Source: Clostridiales bacterium (GTDB lineage: Bacteria; Bacillota; Clostridia; Oscillospirales; Oscillospiraceae). From it: a stretch of DNA of 28,471 nt. A program made the position numbers and the translations under genes. The DNA lies in NCBI GenBank assembly GCA_021205375.1, contig JAJPXR010000257.1, positions 1 to 28,471 on the forward strand. Reading direction: 5' to 3'. Positions within the stretch are counted from its first letter, which is position 1. Each line of letters opens with the position of its first letter. Under the pieces are notes generated by a model. It was not told where the DNA came from and searched no databases. It saw nothing but the letters and a program-made list of their open reading frames with translations. Below, piece after piece: positions 7,359-15,545 of this stretch.

Positions 7359-8845
7359 CGTGGCTTCTCCTGTCCAATCAGGTGATAAATCAAATCCATA
7401 TCCAGGGCTGCACGGACAGTATCGGCCAGCCTGTCCAACTGCGCCTCCTGATAAGCGTTCCAATCGCCGCTCCGGGCGGTGGGTTCCAGCCCCTTGTCGG
7501 CCAGCAGGCAGTTCACCAACTTCGCGGCGAAGTCCCCCCGGTCAAACATGCCGTGGACGTAGCTGCCCCAGACGTTGCCACGGGCCGCGCCGTCCGCGTC
7601 CCCGCTGTCCAGTTGGGAAAAGGGCTGCTCCTGCCCGCTTGTCCGCCCCATGTGAATTTCGTAGCCCCGGAAGGGTTCTCCCTCCAAGGTTGCGAAGATG
7701 CCGGAGACATTTGTCACCCGGCCTGTGACGCGGGTGCGGGCCTTTTCGCTCCAGAACACCGTCTCCTGGTCCAGCAGGCCCAGCCCTTCCTCCGCGCCGC
7801 CGGATTCGGCGCCCACCGGGTCGGAGACCCTTCTGCCCAACATCTGATAGCCGCCGCAGATGCCAATGACCGGCCCGCCCGCTTCAGCGTGGCGGCAGAT
7901 CGCACCGGCGAGGCCGGCAGATTTCAGCCAGCGCAGGTCGGAGATTGTGCTTTTTGTGCCGGGCAGGATAATCAAATCTGGTGCGCCCAGCTCCGCCGCA
8001 GAGCGGACGTACCGCAGGGAGACCTCCTCCATCCGGGCCAGCGGATTGAAGTCGGTGAAGTTGGACAGCCGGGGCAAACGGATAACGGCGATATCTACCG
8101 GACCGCCCTCGCCGCTCTGTTGGAACCGCTGGGCAAGAGAGTCCTCGTCGTCCAAATCCAGGTCCAGATAGGGGACCACTCCCACCACTGGCACGCCGGT
8201 CAAGTCCTCGATTTGCCGCAGCCCCGGCTCCAGAATGGACACGTCTCCCCGAAATTTGTTGATAATAAGCCCTTTGACTCTGGCCCGTTCCGCCGGTTCC
8301 AGAAGGGCCACGGTGCCGTAGAGAGAGGCAAACACCCCGCCGGGGTCGATGTCCGCCACCAGCACCACCGGCGCGTCCACCAGCGCGGCAAGGCCCATGT
8401 TGACGATGTCGTTCTGTTTCAGGTTGATCTCCGCCGGGCTGCCCGCTCCTTCGAGGACGATGACGTCGTTTTCCGCAGAAAGGGACTGATACGCCGCCAA
8501 AATGTCGGGAATCAGCGACTGCTTCATACGGAAATAGTCTTTTGCGGGATAGTTCCCCCGGCTGACCCCGTTGACGATGACCTGAGAGCCGACGTCGGTG
8601 GTGGGCTTGAGCAGGATGGGATTCATCCGTACTGAGGGCTTCACCCCGGCGGCCTGGGCCTGGGTCACCTGAGCGCGGCCCATCTCCAGTCCCTCATCGG
8701 TGATAAAGGAGTTCAGCGCCATATTCTGGCTCTTAAACGGAGCCACCCGCAGACCGTCCTGGTGGAAAATGCGGCACAGAGCCGCGCACAGGACGCTTTT
8801 TCCCGCGTTGGACGTGGTGCCCTGCACCATGATGGGTTTTGCCAT
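7355..8845 (-). CDS. cobQ: Cobyric acid synthase
   Basis: A 496-aa glutamine-dependent amidotransferase (CbiP/CobQ) that amidates carboxylates b, d, e and g of adenosylcobyrinate diamide. It has an N-terminal dethiobiotin-synthetase-like ATPase domain with P-loop GTTSNAGKS (9-17) and Mg-site segment LEGAGSPAEIN (131-141), and a C-terminal class I glutaminase-like domain with nucleophile Cys330 in GICGGYQML and catalytic His431 in YVHGMFD. I prefer the ATG at 8845, 2 nt after the cobD stop, because it gives the normal MAKPIMVQGT N terminus; an ATG at 8869 would add eight residues inside cobD. Its substrate must be adenosylated, yet no adenosyltransferase gene is in the window. Confidence 0.95.
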   Translation of the reverse strand: MAKPIMVQGTTSNAGKSVLCAALCRIFHQDGLRVAPFKSQNMALNSFITDEGLEMGRAQVTQAQAAGVKPSVRMNPILLKPTTDVGSQVIVNGVSRGNYPAKDYFRMKQSLIPDILAAYQSLSAENDVIVLEGAGSPAEINLKQNDIVNMGLAALVDAPVVLVADIDPGGVFASLYGTVALLEPAERARVKGLIINKFRGDVSILEPGLRQIEDLTGVPVVGVVPYLDLDLDDEDSLAQRFQQSGEGGPVDIAVIRLPRLSNFTDFNPLARMEEVSLRYVRSAAELGAPDLIILPGTKSTISDLRWLKSAGLAGAICRHAEAGGPVIGICGGYQMLGRRVSDPVGAESGGAEEGLGLLDQETVFWSEKARTRVTGRVTNVSGIFATLEGEPFRGYEIHMGRTSGQEQPFSQLDSGDADGAARGNVWGSYVHGMFDRGDFAAKLVNCLLADKGLEPTARSGDWNAYQEAQLDRLADTVRAALDMDLIYHLIGQEKPR

Positions 8846-8847
8846 GG

Positions 8848-9912
8848 TCAGCCTCTCCCCTCTTCGCATAATTCATGCAATGCCCGGAGCAGACGGGTGT
8901 TTTCCGCCTCCGTCCGCACCGCAATGCGGTAATATCCTGGCCCCAGGCCGGGGAAACCGGAGCAGTCCCGAATGAGAATGTCCCGCTCCAGCAGCCGTTC
9001 CCGCAAGTCCGTCCAGCGGGAGGTATAAAACAACAGGTAGTTGGCGCGGCTGTCCCACACCCGGAATCCCATGTTTCGCAGTTCCTCCGTCAGCCGCCGC
9101 CGCTGGGGTTCCGCCATCTCTCGGCCCAGCCGGGGCCAGTCGGTGCGGTGCATGGCGGCGATGCCCGCATATTGGGCGGGGACGGAGACCCCCCAGGGCT
9201 GTCCCGCCTGGGCCACCCGCTCCAGCAATTTGGGGTCGCCACACAGCAGATACCCCAGCCGCAGGCCGGGCATGGCGTAGCTTTTGGTCAGGGAGCGGAG
9301 CAGCACCAGCCGGAGACACTCTGTCAGCAGGGGCCGCAAGTCGGTTTGATACTCTGCATCCGTCAGGGAGAGAAAGCTCTCGTCCACCACCAGCACCGTG
9401 TTTTGCGTCTGACAGCGACGGCAAAGTTCCGCCAGCAGCGGAGCCGGGATCGTCCGCCCGGTGGGGTTGTTTGGGTTGCAGAGAATGAGCAGGTCCAGTC
9501 CGGGCCGCAGCACCCGCAAAAGGTCCTCTGTTACGTCAAATTCCCGCTCCGGCTTGAGGTAATGGGAAATCACTTTACACCCGTTCGCCCGAAGCGCACG
9601 CTCGTATTCCCAAAAGGTGGGGGCCAGAACCATGGCCCGGCGAGGGCGCAGCGCCAACGCCAGCCGGTCCAGCAGCTCCGCCGCCCCGTTGCCGCAGAAG
9701 ATTTGTTCCGCGGGTACGCCCTCCGCCTCGGCAATGGCTTGGCGCAGGGCGCGGCACTGGGGGTCGGGGTAGTGGTCGGAGGCCGAAACGCCTTCCATAG
9801 CAGCGTGTGCCACCTCATTCGGCATCCCCATGGGGTTCAGGCTGGCGGAAAAGTCCAAAATTTCCCGCTCTCCCCAGGCGTAAATGTCCCCTCCGTGGGT
9901 GATTTCTTTCAA
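8848..9912 (-). CDS. cobD: L-threonine-O-3-phosphate decarboxylase
   Basis: A 354-aa PLP-dependent aminotransferase-fold enzyme that makes (R)-1-amino-2-propanol phosphate for the nucleotide loop. It shows HGGDIY near the N terminus, FSASLNPMG at 21-29, CNPNNPTG at 145-152, VVDESFLSL at 175-183 and the PLP lysine Lys210 in LRSLTKSYAMPGLRLGYL. It lacks a C-terminal metal-binding extension. Two starts are possible. The TTG at 9912 overlaps the cbiB stop as TTGA, has GAGGTG 8 nt upstream, and matches the start style of hemC. The ATG at 9930 adds six residues but has no clear ribosome site. I prefer TTG. It is next to cbiB, which uses its product. Confidence 0.9.
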   Translation of the reverse strand: MKEITHGGDIYAWGEREILDFSASLNPMGMPNEVAHAAMEGVSASDHYPDPQCRALRQAIAEAEGVPAEQIFCGNGAAELLDRLALALRPRRAMVLAPTFWEYERALRANGCKVISHYLKPEREFDVTEDLLRVLRPGLDLLILCNPNNPTGRTIPAPLLAELCRRCQTQNTVLVVDESFLSLTDAEYQTDLRPLLTECLRLVLLRSLTKSYAMPGLRLGYLLCGDPKLLERVAQAGQPWGVSVPAQYAGIAAMHRTDWPRLGREMAEPQRRRLTEELRNMGFRVWDSRANYLLFYTSRWTDLRERLLERDILIRDCSGFPGLGPGYYRIAVRTEAENTRLLRALHELCEEGRG

Positions 9913-10877
9913 GCCAAAAGCACCTCGCATAGCAGGATTCCCAGCCCGGCCAGCGCCGCCGTCAGGCAGGCCGTGACCGCCATCAGCCGGTTGGCCCGGC
10001 GGATGTCCTCTGGTTCAATGGGACGCAAATTGTCCCCGATGGTTGGTTTTTCCACCAATTTGCCAAAATAGAAGCTGTTTCCTCCCAGTTGGAGGTGCAG
10101 CGCCCCGGCGCAGGCCGCTTCGGTGTGAGCGGAGTTGGGGGACTTGTGATTCAGCCGGTCCCGGCGGAACACCCGCCAGGCGCTCCGCCTATCCAGCCCG
10201 CAGAGGGGCGCAGCGGCGCACATCAGCGTCCCCGCCAGCCGCGCCGGGAGGAAGTTCACCAAATCGTCCAGCTTCGCTGCGAAACGGCCCCAGTTTTCGT
10301 ACTTCTCGTTGTGGTAGCCCACCATGGAGTCCATAGTGTTGACCGCTTTATAAGCCACGCCCCACACCGGGCCGCCAATGGCCATGTAGACCAGCGGGGC
10401 CACGACCCCGTCGGAGGTGTTCTCCGCCACCGTCTCCACGGCGGCCCGGGCCACCCCTGCCCAGTCCAACTGGGCGGTGTCCCGTCCCACGATGCGGGAG
10501 ACCGCTTCCCGCGCTTTCTCCAGCGTGCCGGATTGCAAAGCGCTGTACACCTTGCCGCTCTCCCCTGCCAGGGACCGGGCCGCCAGCATATAGTAGCAAA
10601 TCACAGCGGAAGCTGTCCACCACAGCCAAAAAGAGAACTTTTTGCAAATGTAAAGCAAAATCACTGCACACATGATTGTGAACGCCAGCACCAGTAAAAC
10701 CATCACCGTTCCCCCGGCCCGTTCGCCCCGTATCGTTCTGGGGAACCGGGGGCGAAGCGCTTTTTCCAGCCAGGCGATGAGCCGCCCCATCCACCGGATG
10801 GGGTGAGGCAGACGGTAAGGGTCCCCCAGCAGCGCGTCCAGCAGACACCCGGCCAGCAGGATGGATAGCCTCACCAT
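9909..10877 (-). CDS. cbiB: Adenosylcobinamide-phosphate synthase
   Basis: A 322-aa polytopic inner-membrane enzyme that attaches aminopropanol phosphate to adenosylcobyric acid. Hydrophobic segments lie near 3-18, 57-75, 83-98 and 300-321. Family motifs include LLGDPYRLPHPIRWMG at 16-31, the AENTSDGVVAPL segment near 154-165, the KAVNTMDSMVGY segment, and SPNSAHTEAACAGALHLQLGG followed by KPTIGD. The ATG at 10877 overlaps the cobC stop by 7 nt; a GTG one codon later would give the 4-nt GTGA overlap seen elsewhere in the operon. Both give essentially the same protein. Confidence 0.94.
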   Translation of the reverse strand: MVRLSILLAGCLLDALLGDPYRLPHPIRWMGRLIAWLEKALRPRFPRTIRGERAGGTVMVLLVLAFTIMCAVILLYICKKFSFWLWWTASAVICYYMLAARSLAGESGKVYSALQSGTLEKAREAVSRIVGRDTAQLDWAGVARAAVETVAENTSDGVVAPLVYMAIGGPVWGVAYKAVNTMDSMVGYHNEKYENWGRFAAKLDDLVNFLPARLAGTLMCAAAPLCGLDRRSAWRVFRRDRLNHKSPNSAHTEAACAGALHLQLGGNSFYFGKLVEKPTIGDNLRPIEPEDIRRANRLMAVTACLTAALAGLGILLCEVLLA

Positions 10878-11470
10878 ATGTTATTCTCGCCCAGCTGGGC
10901 GCGGAGGGTCAGGGTCAGGGTCTCCGGGTCAAAGTCCGTGTCGAAGCCGCCGCAGTTGGTGCTCTGCCAGTCGAAGTAGTTGCTCCGGGCGGGGAGCCCG
11001 TGCTGGCTCATCAGCGCCATCAGCACCCCGCCGTGGGCCACCACCGCGCCGGTGGAGATGCCCTCCGCCACTACCTGCTCCGCTACGGTTTGCAGAGCGT
11101 CGGTGGTGCGCTGGACGAAGTCTCCCAGCGTTTCTCCTCCGGGAAAACCGGCCTGGGGGTCCTCCACAAACCAGCCGTCGTAAATGCTGGGGTCGTTGAT
11201 TTCCTCCCAGGTTTTACCCTCGCAGTCACCAAAGCCCATCTCCCGCAGGCCATCCAGGTACACCCTGGGCGCGTCGGGGTAGAACAGCTCCGCCGTGTGC
11301 CTGGCCCGGCACATGGGGCTGACCCAGAGCTTTTCCACCGGAGGCAGGGTTTTCGCCCGCGCCTTCGCCTGCTCCACTCCCTGGGGGGCCAGCGGCTCAT
11401 CGGTGGAGCCGATGTATTGCTTTTTCAGGTTGCCAGGGGTGGCCCCGTGGCGCAGCAGCAGCAGTCGCAT
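10871..11470 (-). CDS. cobC: Alpha-ribazole-5'-phosphate phosphatase
   Basis: A 199-aa histidine-phosphatase-superfamily protein. His8 in LLLRHGAT is the phospho-acceptor, with Arg and Glu partners in RARHTA (55-60) and Glu77 (REMGFGDCEG) and the second histidine His146 in VVAHGG. Sitting between cobS/cobU genes and cbiB, it most likely dephosphorylates alpha-ribazole phosphate or adenosylcobalamin phosphate. The start is decided by the ribosome site: the ATG at 11470 has GAGGAA about 6 nt upstream, and gives the usual MRLLLLRHG start. An ATG at 11482 would form an ATGA overlap with the preceding gene but lacks a Shine-Dalgarno sequence. Confidence 0.9.
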   Translation of the reverse strand: MRLLLLRHGATPGNLKKQYIGSTDEPLAPQGVEQAKARAKTLPPVEKLWVSPMCRARHTAELFYPDAPRVYLDGLREMGFGDCEGKTWEEINDPSIYDGWFVEDPQAGFPGGETLGDFVQRTTDALQTVAEQVVAEGISTGAVVAHGGVLMALMSQHGLPARSNYFDWQSTNCGGFDTDFDPETLTLTLRAQLGENNIW

Positions 11471-11478
11471 AAAATTCC

Positions 11479-11847
11479 TCATTTCAAACGCATGGGGAGA
11501 CCACAGAACACCCGCTCCACGGTCTTCGCCTGTTCCGCCAGGTCACAGCAGAGGCGGCCCACCGCCTCCCGCCAGGCACGTTCCTCTGGCTGCACCGGAA
11601 TGACCCCGCAGCCCACCTCGTCACAGAGAATGATGATGTCCGGGTTTGCTTCCAGCAGCTCCTCCGTCAGTTGTTGGGGATTTTCCCCCGCGTCCAGCGC
11701 GGCGCGGACCGCGGCGTGGAAGCGGTCAAAAATCCGCCCGGTGTGGGCGGCGGAAAAGTTCTCCGCCACGTCTGTCGGGGTAAGTTTATAAGTGCGCAGG
11801 GCATAGGACAGCTTGCCCTGTCCCGCGCCGCCGATGATGAGACGCAT
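11479..11847 (-). CDS. Short CobU-like protein with degenerate P-loop
   Basis: A 122-aa protein that resembles the two ends of CobU without its middle. The N terminus MRLIIGGAGQGKLSYA aligns with the CobU P-loop, but the Ser/Thr after Gly-Lys is Leu13. The C-terminal part (CDEVGCGVIP at 75-84, then REAVGRLCCDLAEQAKTVERVFCGLP) matches the CobU C-terminal region better than the full-length cobU of this same operon does. The central guanylyl-accepting His region (RHR..) and the Walker B strand are absent. The ATG at 11847 has AAGGAGAG upstream and follows cobS by 11 nt. It could be a partner or regulator of CobU, or a diverged kinase. I recall similar short proteins in other Clostridia cobalamin clusters, so it is probably not simple decay. 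Confidence 0.85.
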   Translation of the reverse strand: MRLIIGGAGQGKLSYALRTYKLTPTDVAENFSAAHTGRIFDRFHAAVRAALDAGENPQQLTEELLEANPDIIILCDEVGCGVIPVQPEERAWREAVGRLCCDLAEQAKTVERVFCGLPMRLK

Positions 11848-11858
11848 AAACACTCTCC

Positions 11859-12614
11859 TTACCCGGCCACGGCTACCGCCAGCACCATCCCCAGCTCCAG
11901 CAGTTGGAGATAGCACCCCGCCAGGTCGCCGGTGAGACCGCCGAACTGCTTTTTAGTCATACGGTAGAAGCCCAGTGCTACCAGCGCGGCGCAAACCGCC
12001 GCCCAGCGCCCCGCGGCGCTCCAGCACAGCAGGAACGCCAGACATATCCCCAGCCACAGGCCGCACAGCAGCCGGTTCCAGCCGGTGGCGGCGGCGTCAG
12101 TAAACGTAGCCAGCAGACCGGAGCCGCGGGCGTTCTTCCGGGTGACGGCGGCCAGCGCCGTCCAGCTCCGGGAGGCCACTGGAATAATTGCCAGCAGTAC
12201 CAGATTGTCCGCTGTCAAATCCACTTCCAGCCATGCGGCGAAGAACAGCAGCAGGTACAGCACACAGCCCATCACGCCAAAGGCCCCGATATGGGGGTCT
12301 TTCATGATCTCCAGCTTGCGCTCCCGGCTCTGATGGGAGCCAAGGGCGTCACAGGCGTCACACAGCCCGTCCAGGTGGATGCCGCCGGAGAGGACGATAG
12401 GCAGCAGCAGAGCTACCGCGCCGGTCAGCGCCTGTCCCAAGTCCAGCCACAGAGCCAGCCACAGCCACAGCCACAGCGCCCCGCCGATGACCCCGCCCAC
12501 CACCGGCAGGCAGGGGAACACCAACTGCATCGTTTCCTCTCGCCACTGGACGTTGGGCATGGGGATGGCGGAATAGAGGGAAAAGGTCAGCGTCAGCGAG
12601 CGAAACAGGTTCAC
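11859..12614 (-). CDS. cobS: Adenosylcobinamide-GDP ribazoletransferase (cobalamin synthase)
   Basis: A 251-aa integral membrane enzyme that joins adenosylcobinamide-GDP with alpha-ribazole (phosphate) to give cobalamin (phosphate). The acidic signature GGIHLDGLCDACDALGS (77-93) followed by LEIMKDPHIGAFG (101-113) carries the Asp residues for Mg2+ and substrate. Hydrophobic segments surround it (about 35-58, 62-78, 110-130, 135-150, 175-215, 235-250). The GTG at 12614 overlaps the cobU stop (GTGA) with an AAGGGGGA site upstream. It is one of the few genes of the operon to end in TAA, and it is followed by an 11-nt gap. Confidence 0.94.
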   Translation of the reverse strand: MNLFRSLTLTFSLYSAIPMPNVQWREETMQLVFPCLPVVGGVIGGALWLWLWLALWLDLGQALTGAVALLLPIVLSGGIHLDGLCDACDALGSHQSRERKLEIMKDPHIGAFGVMGCVLYLLLFFAAWLEVDLTADNLVLLAIIPVASRSWTALAAVTRKNARGSGLLATFTDAAATGWNRLLCGLWLGICLAFLLCWSAAGRWAAVCAALVALGFYRMTKKQFGGLTGDLAGCYLQLLELGMVLAVAVAG

Positions 12615-13132
12615 GGGTTTTCCCCCTTCCAGAAAATCGGTATCCCAGCGGCGACTTCTATCACCCGGTCGGCCTGGGCCGCCAGTTGGCGGTTCAGCCG
12701 AGCCAAGACATCCAAATAGCGGGCTGTCTCCGGGGGATAGGTCACGCCGTCGGAAAAAATCTCATTGGTCACAACCACCAGCTCCCCCGCCTGGGCACGG
12801 ATGGAATCAACGCCCGTTAAAATGCGTTCCTCAGCCCCAGCGAAACCGGCGCCGCCGAAGCACTCGTTGGCCGTCAGGTTAGACAGATCCTCCAGCAGCA
12901 CCGCGCTGCCAGGTGGAATCTCCACTTCGGCCAGGTTTCGGGGCTGCTCCACCGTCAAAAAGCCCTTTCCGGCACGGAGGCAGCGGTGACGCTCCACCCG
13001 CTGCCGACCTTCCTCGCCCCACGCCTGCATGGTGGCCAGGTAAATGCGGGGTGCGGCGGAGTAGCGCAGAATTACGGACTCCGCATAGGCGGATTTGCCG
13101 CTGCCCGCCCCGCCGGAAACCAATGTCATCAT
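12611..13132 (-). CDS. cobU: Adenosylcobinamide kinase / adenosylcobinamide-phosphate guanylyltransferase
   Basis: A 173-aa bifunctional nucleotide-binding enzyme, normal length for CobU. The P-loop GGAGSGKS is at 7-14, the strand IYLATM at 30-35, the likely guanylylated His49 in ERHRCLRAGKGFLTVE, a Walker B-like LLEDLSNLTANE at 79-90, and VTNEI at 121-125. The family's usual EVGxGxxP is replaced by NEIFSDGVTYP here. It acts on the CbiB product and supplies CobS. The ATG at 13132 overlaps the cobT stop (ATGA); its Shine-Dalgarno is weak, so translation may depend on coupling to cobT. A second, short cobU-like gene lies two genes downstream. Confidence 0.93.
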   Translation of the reverse strand: MMTLVSGGAGSGKSAYAESVILRYSAAPRIYLATMQAWGEEGRQRVERHRCLRAGKGFLTVEQPRNLAEVEIPPGSAVLLEDLSNLTANECFGGAGFAGAEERILTGVDSIRAQAGELVVVTNEIFSDGVTYPPETARYLDVLARLNRQLAAQADRVIEVAAGIPIFWKGENP

Positions 13133-14187
13133 GTTTGTTCCGTGTACGCCTCCATGTGCATCTCCCCAAAGGAGGGGGTGTCCCGGTAGACCGCCAGGGT
13201 CATGTCCAGCAGGGGCATCAGCGCCACTGCGCCGGTGCCCTCCCCCAGGCACATTTCCGCCCGGAGGACGGGGGAAAGGCCCAACTCGTCCATCAGCATC
13301 TGTACCGCCGGTTCGCTGGACTGGTGACTGGGGATGAGGTAATCCCGGACGGCGGGACAGAGCCGCACCGCCGCCAGCGCCGCAGCTCCGGCAATGAAGC
13401 CGTCCATCACCACGGGAACATGGTAGACCGCGCCGCCCAGGTACAGCCCCACCATACCCGCCAGGTCCAGGCCGCCCACCTTTGCCAGCACGTCAATACT
13501 GTCGTTTGGGTCCGGCTGGTGGAGTTCAATGGCGCGGGAGATCACCGCCCGCTTTCGTTCCAGCCCGGCGGTGGAAAGACCAGCGCCCCGGCCCGTCACC
13601 TGCTCCACGGGTGCGCCCAGCAGAACGGCGGTGACAGCGGAAGAGGTGGTGGTGTTGCCAATACCCATCTCACCGGTGGCGAGGAGTTGGTATCCTTTGT
13701 CCTGGCATTCCCTGACAAGGTCAATACCCGTCTCGATGGCCTGTATCGCCTCTTCCCTGCTCATGGCCGGTTCCTGGGCGAGGTTGGCAGTCCCCCGGCA
13801 CACCGCCCGTTGCAGCACCCCCGGCTCTGTCACTTCCCGGCAGAGGCCGATGTCCACAGGGAGGATGTCCGCACCCGCCACCTGCGCCATGCGGCAGACC
13901 GGGGTGGTCCCTCTGGCGAAGCTCTCCGCCACAAGCGCCGTCACCTCCTGGCCGCACTGGGTCACGCCCTCGGCTACCACGCCGTTGTCGGCGCAGAGGG
14001 CCACCACCGCCTTGCGGCTCAGGTCAATTTGGGCGCTGCCGGTGACACCCGCGATTTGAACGAGCAGATCCTCCAGTTTTCCCAGGGAATGGAGGGGCTT
14101 TGCCACGCTGTCCCAGTTCCGCCGGGCCTGCTCCATGGCGGAGACGTTGAGCGGTTCGATTTTTTGACAGGCTTCCTTCAGGTTCAT
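13129..14187 (-). CDS. cobT: Nicotinate-nucleotide--dimethylbenzimidazole phosphoribosyltransferase
   Basis: A 352-aa cytoplasmic enzyme that activates the lower-ligand base to its alpha-ribotide using nicotinate mononucleotide. It has KPLHSLGKLEDL at 30-41, ADNGVVAEGVTQ at 66-77, TGEMGIGNTTTSSA at 171-184 with Glu173, and LGEGTGA at 314-320 with the likely general-base Glu316. The ATG at 14187 overlaps the cbiA stop as ATGA and has GGAGG about 8 nt before it; the longer open frame runs through cbiA. No gene for making dimethylbenzimidazole or another benzimidazole is in the window, so the native lower ligand cannot be told. Confidence 0.95.
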   Translation of the reverse strand: MNLKEACQKIEPLNVSAMEQARRNWDSVAKPLHSLGKLEDLLVQIAGVTGSAQIDLSRKAVVALCADNGVVAEGVTQCGQEVTALVAESFARGTTPVCRMAQVAGADILPVDIGLCREVTEPGVLQRAVCRGTANLAQEPAMSREEAIQAIETGIDLVRECQDKGYQLLATGEMGIGNTTTSSAVTAVLLGAPVEQVTGRGAGLSTAGLERKRAVISRAIELHQPDPNDSIDVLAKVGGLDLAGMVGLYLGGAVYHVPVVMDGFIAGAAALAAVRLCPAVRDYLIPSHQSSEPAVQMLMDELGLSPVLRAEMCLGEGTGAVALMPLLDMTLAVYRDTPSFGEMHMEAYTEQT

Positions 14188-15545
14188 TTTCCTTTCCTCC
14201 GGTACGCCGCGGCTTTGGACAAAAACCGCGCCGCAGCGCTGGGGTTCGCGTAAAAGGCCAGGTGGGGGAACCCCGCGTAAAGGGCCTCTGTGGCAACGGC
14301 GCAGTCCCAGCCCCGGTTCGAGCGGGGTTTTTGGGCGTGGAAAGCGTCGCCGGGCGCGTCGCTGTCCCAGTAGTGGAACTCGTGGGCGCGAAGGGTCTCC
14401 CCTACCCCGCAGAGCAGGTTGTCCCGTTTGGCGGTCAGCGTCACATAGCCGAATCGCTGGAGCCGAGGGGTACGGTAGCCCCGCCCCGGCAGCGCACCGC
14501 ACATGGGCCAGCGGTTTCCCTCGCCGTCCTCCAACTCCTGTTGCAAATAGAGGAACCCGCCGCACTCCGCAATGGTGGGCAGTCCACCGGCCACAGCCCG
14601 GCAAATCTCCGCCCGTAGACCGGTCTGTCCGCTGAGACGGGCGGCGTACAGCTCCGGGTAGCCTCCCGGCAGGTACAGCCCCTGACAGGGGGGCAGTTTT
14701 TCGTCCTGAAGGGGGGAGAAATACACCAGTTTTCCTCCCAACTGCTCCAGCAGCTCCAAATTGTCCTGATAGACGAAGCAAAAGGCTTCATCCTTTGCCA
14801 CGGCAATGACCGGCTCGCCCTGTATCGGCTCCGGCAGGGCCGGGAGTGCCGCTGGAACATCAGGCGCGGTTTGCGCCAGGGCCAGCAGACCGTTTAAATC
14901 CACGGTTTGCTCAACCTGGGCCGCCAAAACGGACATTTTACCCCTCAAATCCGCCACCTCATCGGCGGTGAGCAGCCCCAGGTGGCGGCTCTCGATGGCG
15001 CACTGGGGCAGGCTGGGCAAATAGCCGTAGACCGGCACCCCGCACCGCTCCTCGATAGTTTGTTTCAGCCAGGGGTACAGGCCAGGGGATACCCGGTTCA
15101 GCAGCACGCCTCGAATTTGGCTCTCCGGCTGGAACTGCAAAAAACCCAAAATCGTGGCGCACAGAGAGACCGCGCCGCCCCGTCCGTCTACCACCAGCAC
15201 GGCGGGAGTGCGAGTCTCACAGGCCAGCGCCCAGGCAGAGGCGTCGCTGGTCAGGGCGATGCCGTCGTAGTAACCCATGGCCCCTTCCAGCACCACGATA
15301 TCTCGCCCCGCCTCATGGCGGCGCAGGAGATAGCGGGTGGTGTCCGGCCCGTAGAAGAACAAATCCAGATTGCGGCTCTCCGCCCCGATGACCCGGCTGT
15401 GGAACATGGGGTCGATGTAGTCCGGGCCGCTCTTACAGGCCATGGGCCGCAGGCCCCGGTTCACCAGCGCCTGCAAGATACCGCAGGTGAAGGTGGTCTT
15501 GCCGCAGCCGCTGGCAGTTCCGGCGATCAGCAGCCGCGGGGTCAT
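14184..15545 (-). CDS. cbiA: Cobyrinate a,c-diamide synthase
   Basis: A 453-aa ATP- and glutamine-dependent amidotransferase acting on carboxylates a and c of cobyrinate. The N-terminal ATPase domain has the P-loop GTASGCGKTT (9-18), CKSGPDYIDPMFH (37-49) and LEGAMGYYDG (86-95). The C-terminal glutaminase domain has LPGGYPELY (292-300), nucleophile Cys328 in IAECGGFLYL, and an AHEFHY histidine motif. The ATG at 15545 overlaps the cbiET stop (ATGA). Length is normal. It closes the ring-modification block of the operon before the nucleotide-loop block starts. Confidence 0.95.
   Translation of the reverse strand: MTPRLLIAGTASGCGKTTFTCGILQALVNRGLRPMACKSGPDYIDPMFHSRVIGAESRNLDLFFYGPDTTRYLLRRHEAGRDIVVLEGAMGYYDGIALTSDASAWALACETRTPAVLVVDGRGGAVSLCATILGFLQFQPESQIRGVLLNRVSPGLYPWLKQTIEERCGVPVYGYLPSLPQCAIESRHLGLLTADEVADLRGKMSVLAAQVEQTVDLNGLLALAQTAPDVPAALPALPEPIQGEPVIAVAKDEAFCFVYQDNLELLEQLGGKLVYFSPLQDEKLPPCQGLYLPGGYPELYAARLSGQTGLRAEICRAVAGGLPTIAECGGFLYLQQELEDGEGNRWPMCGALPGRGYRTPRLQRFGYVTLTAKRDNLLCGVGETLRAHEFHYWDSDAPGDAFHAQKPRSNRGWDCAVATEALYAGFPHLAFYANPSAAARFLSKAAAYRRKGK

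Noticed and set aside
8875..10071. 398-aa plus-strand open frame opposite cobD and cbiB
   Set aside because: Antisense shadow of cobD, whose PLP motifs are intact; low-complexity composition.
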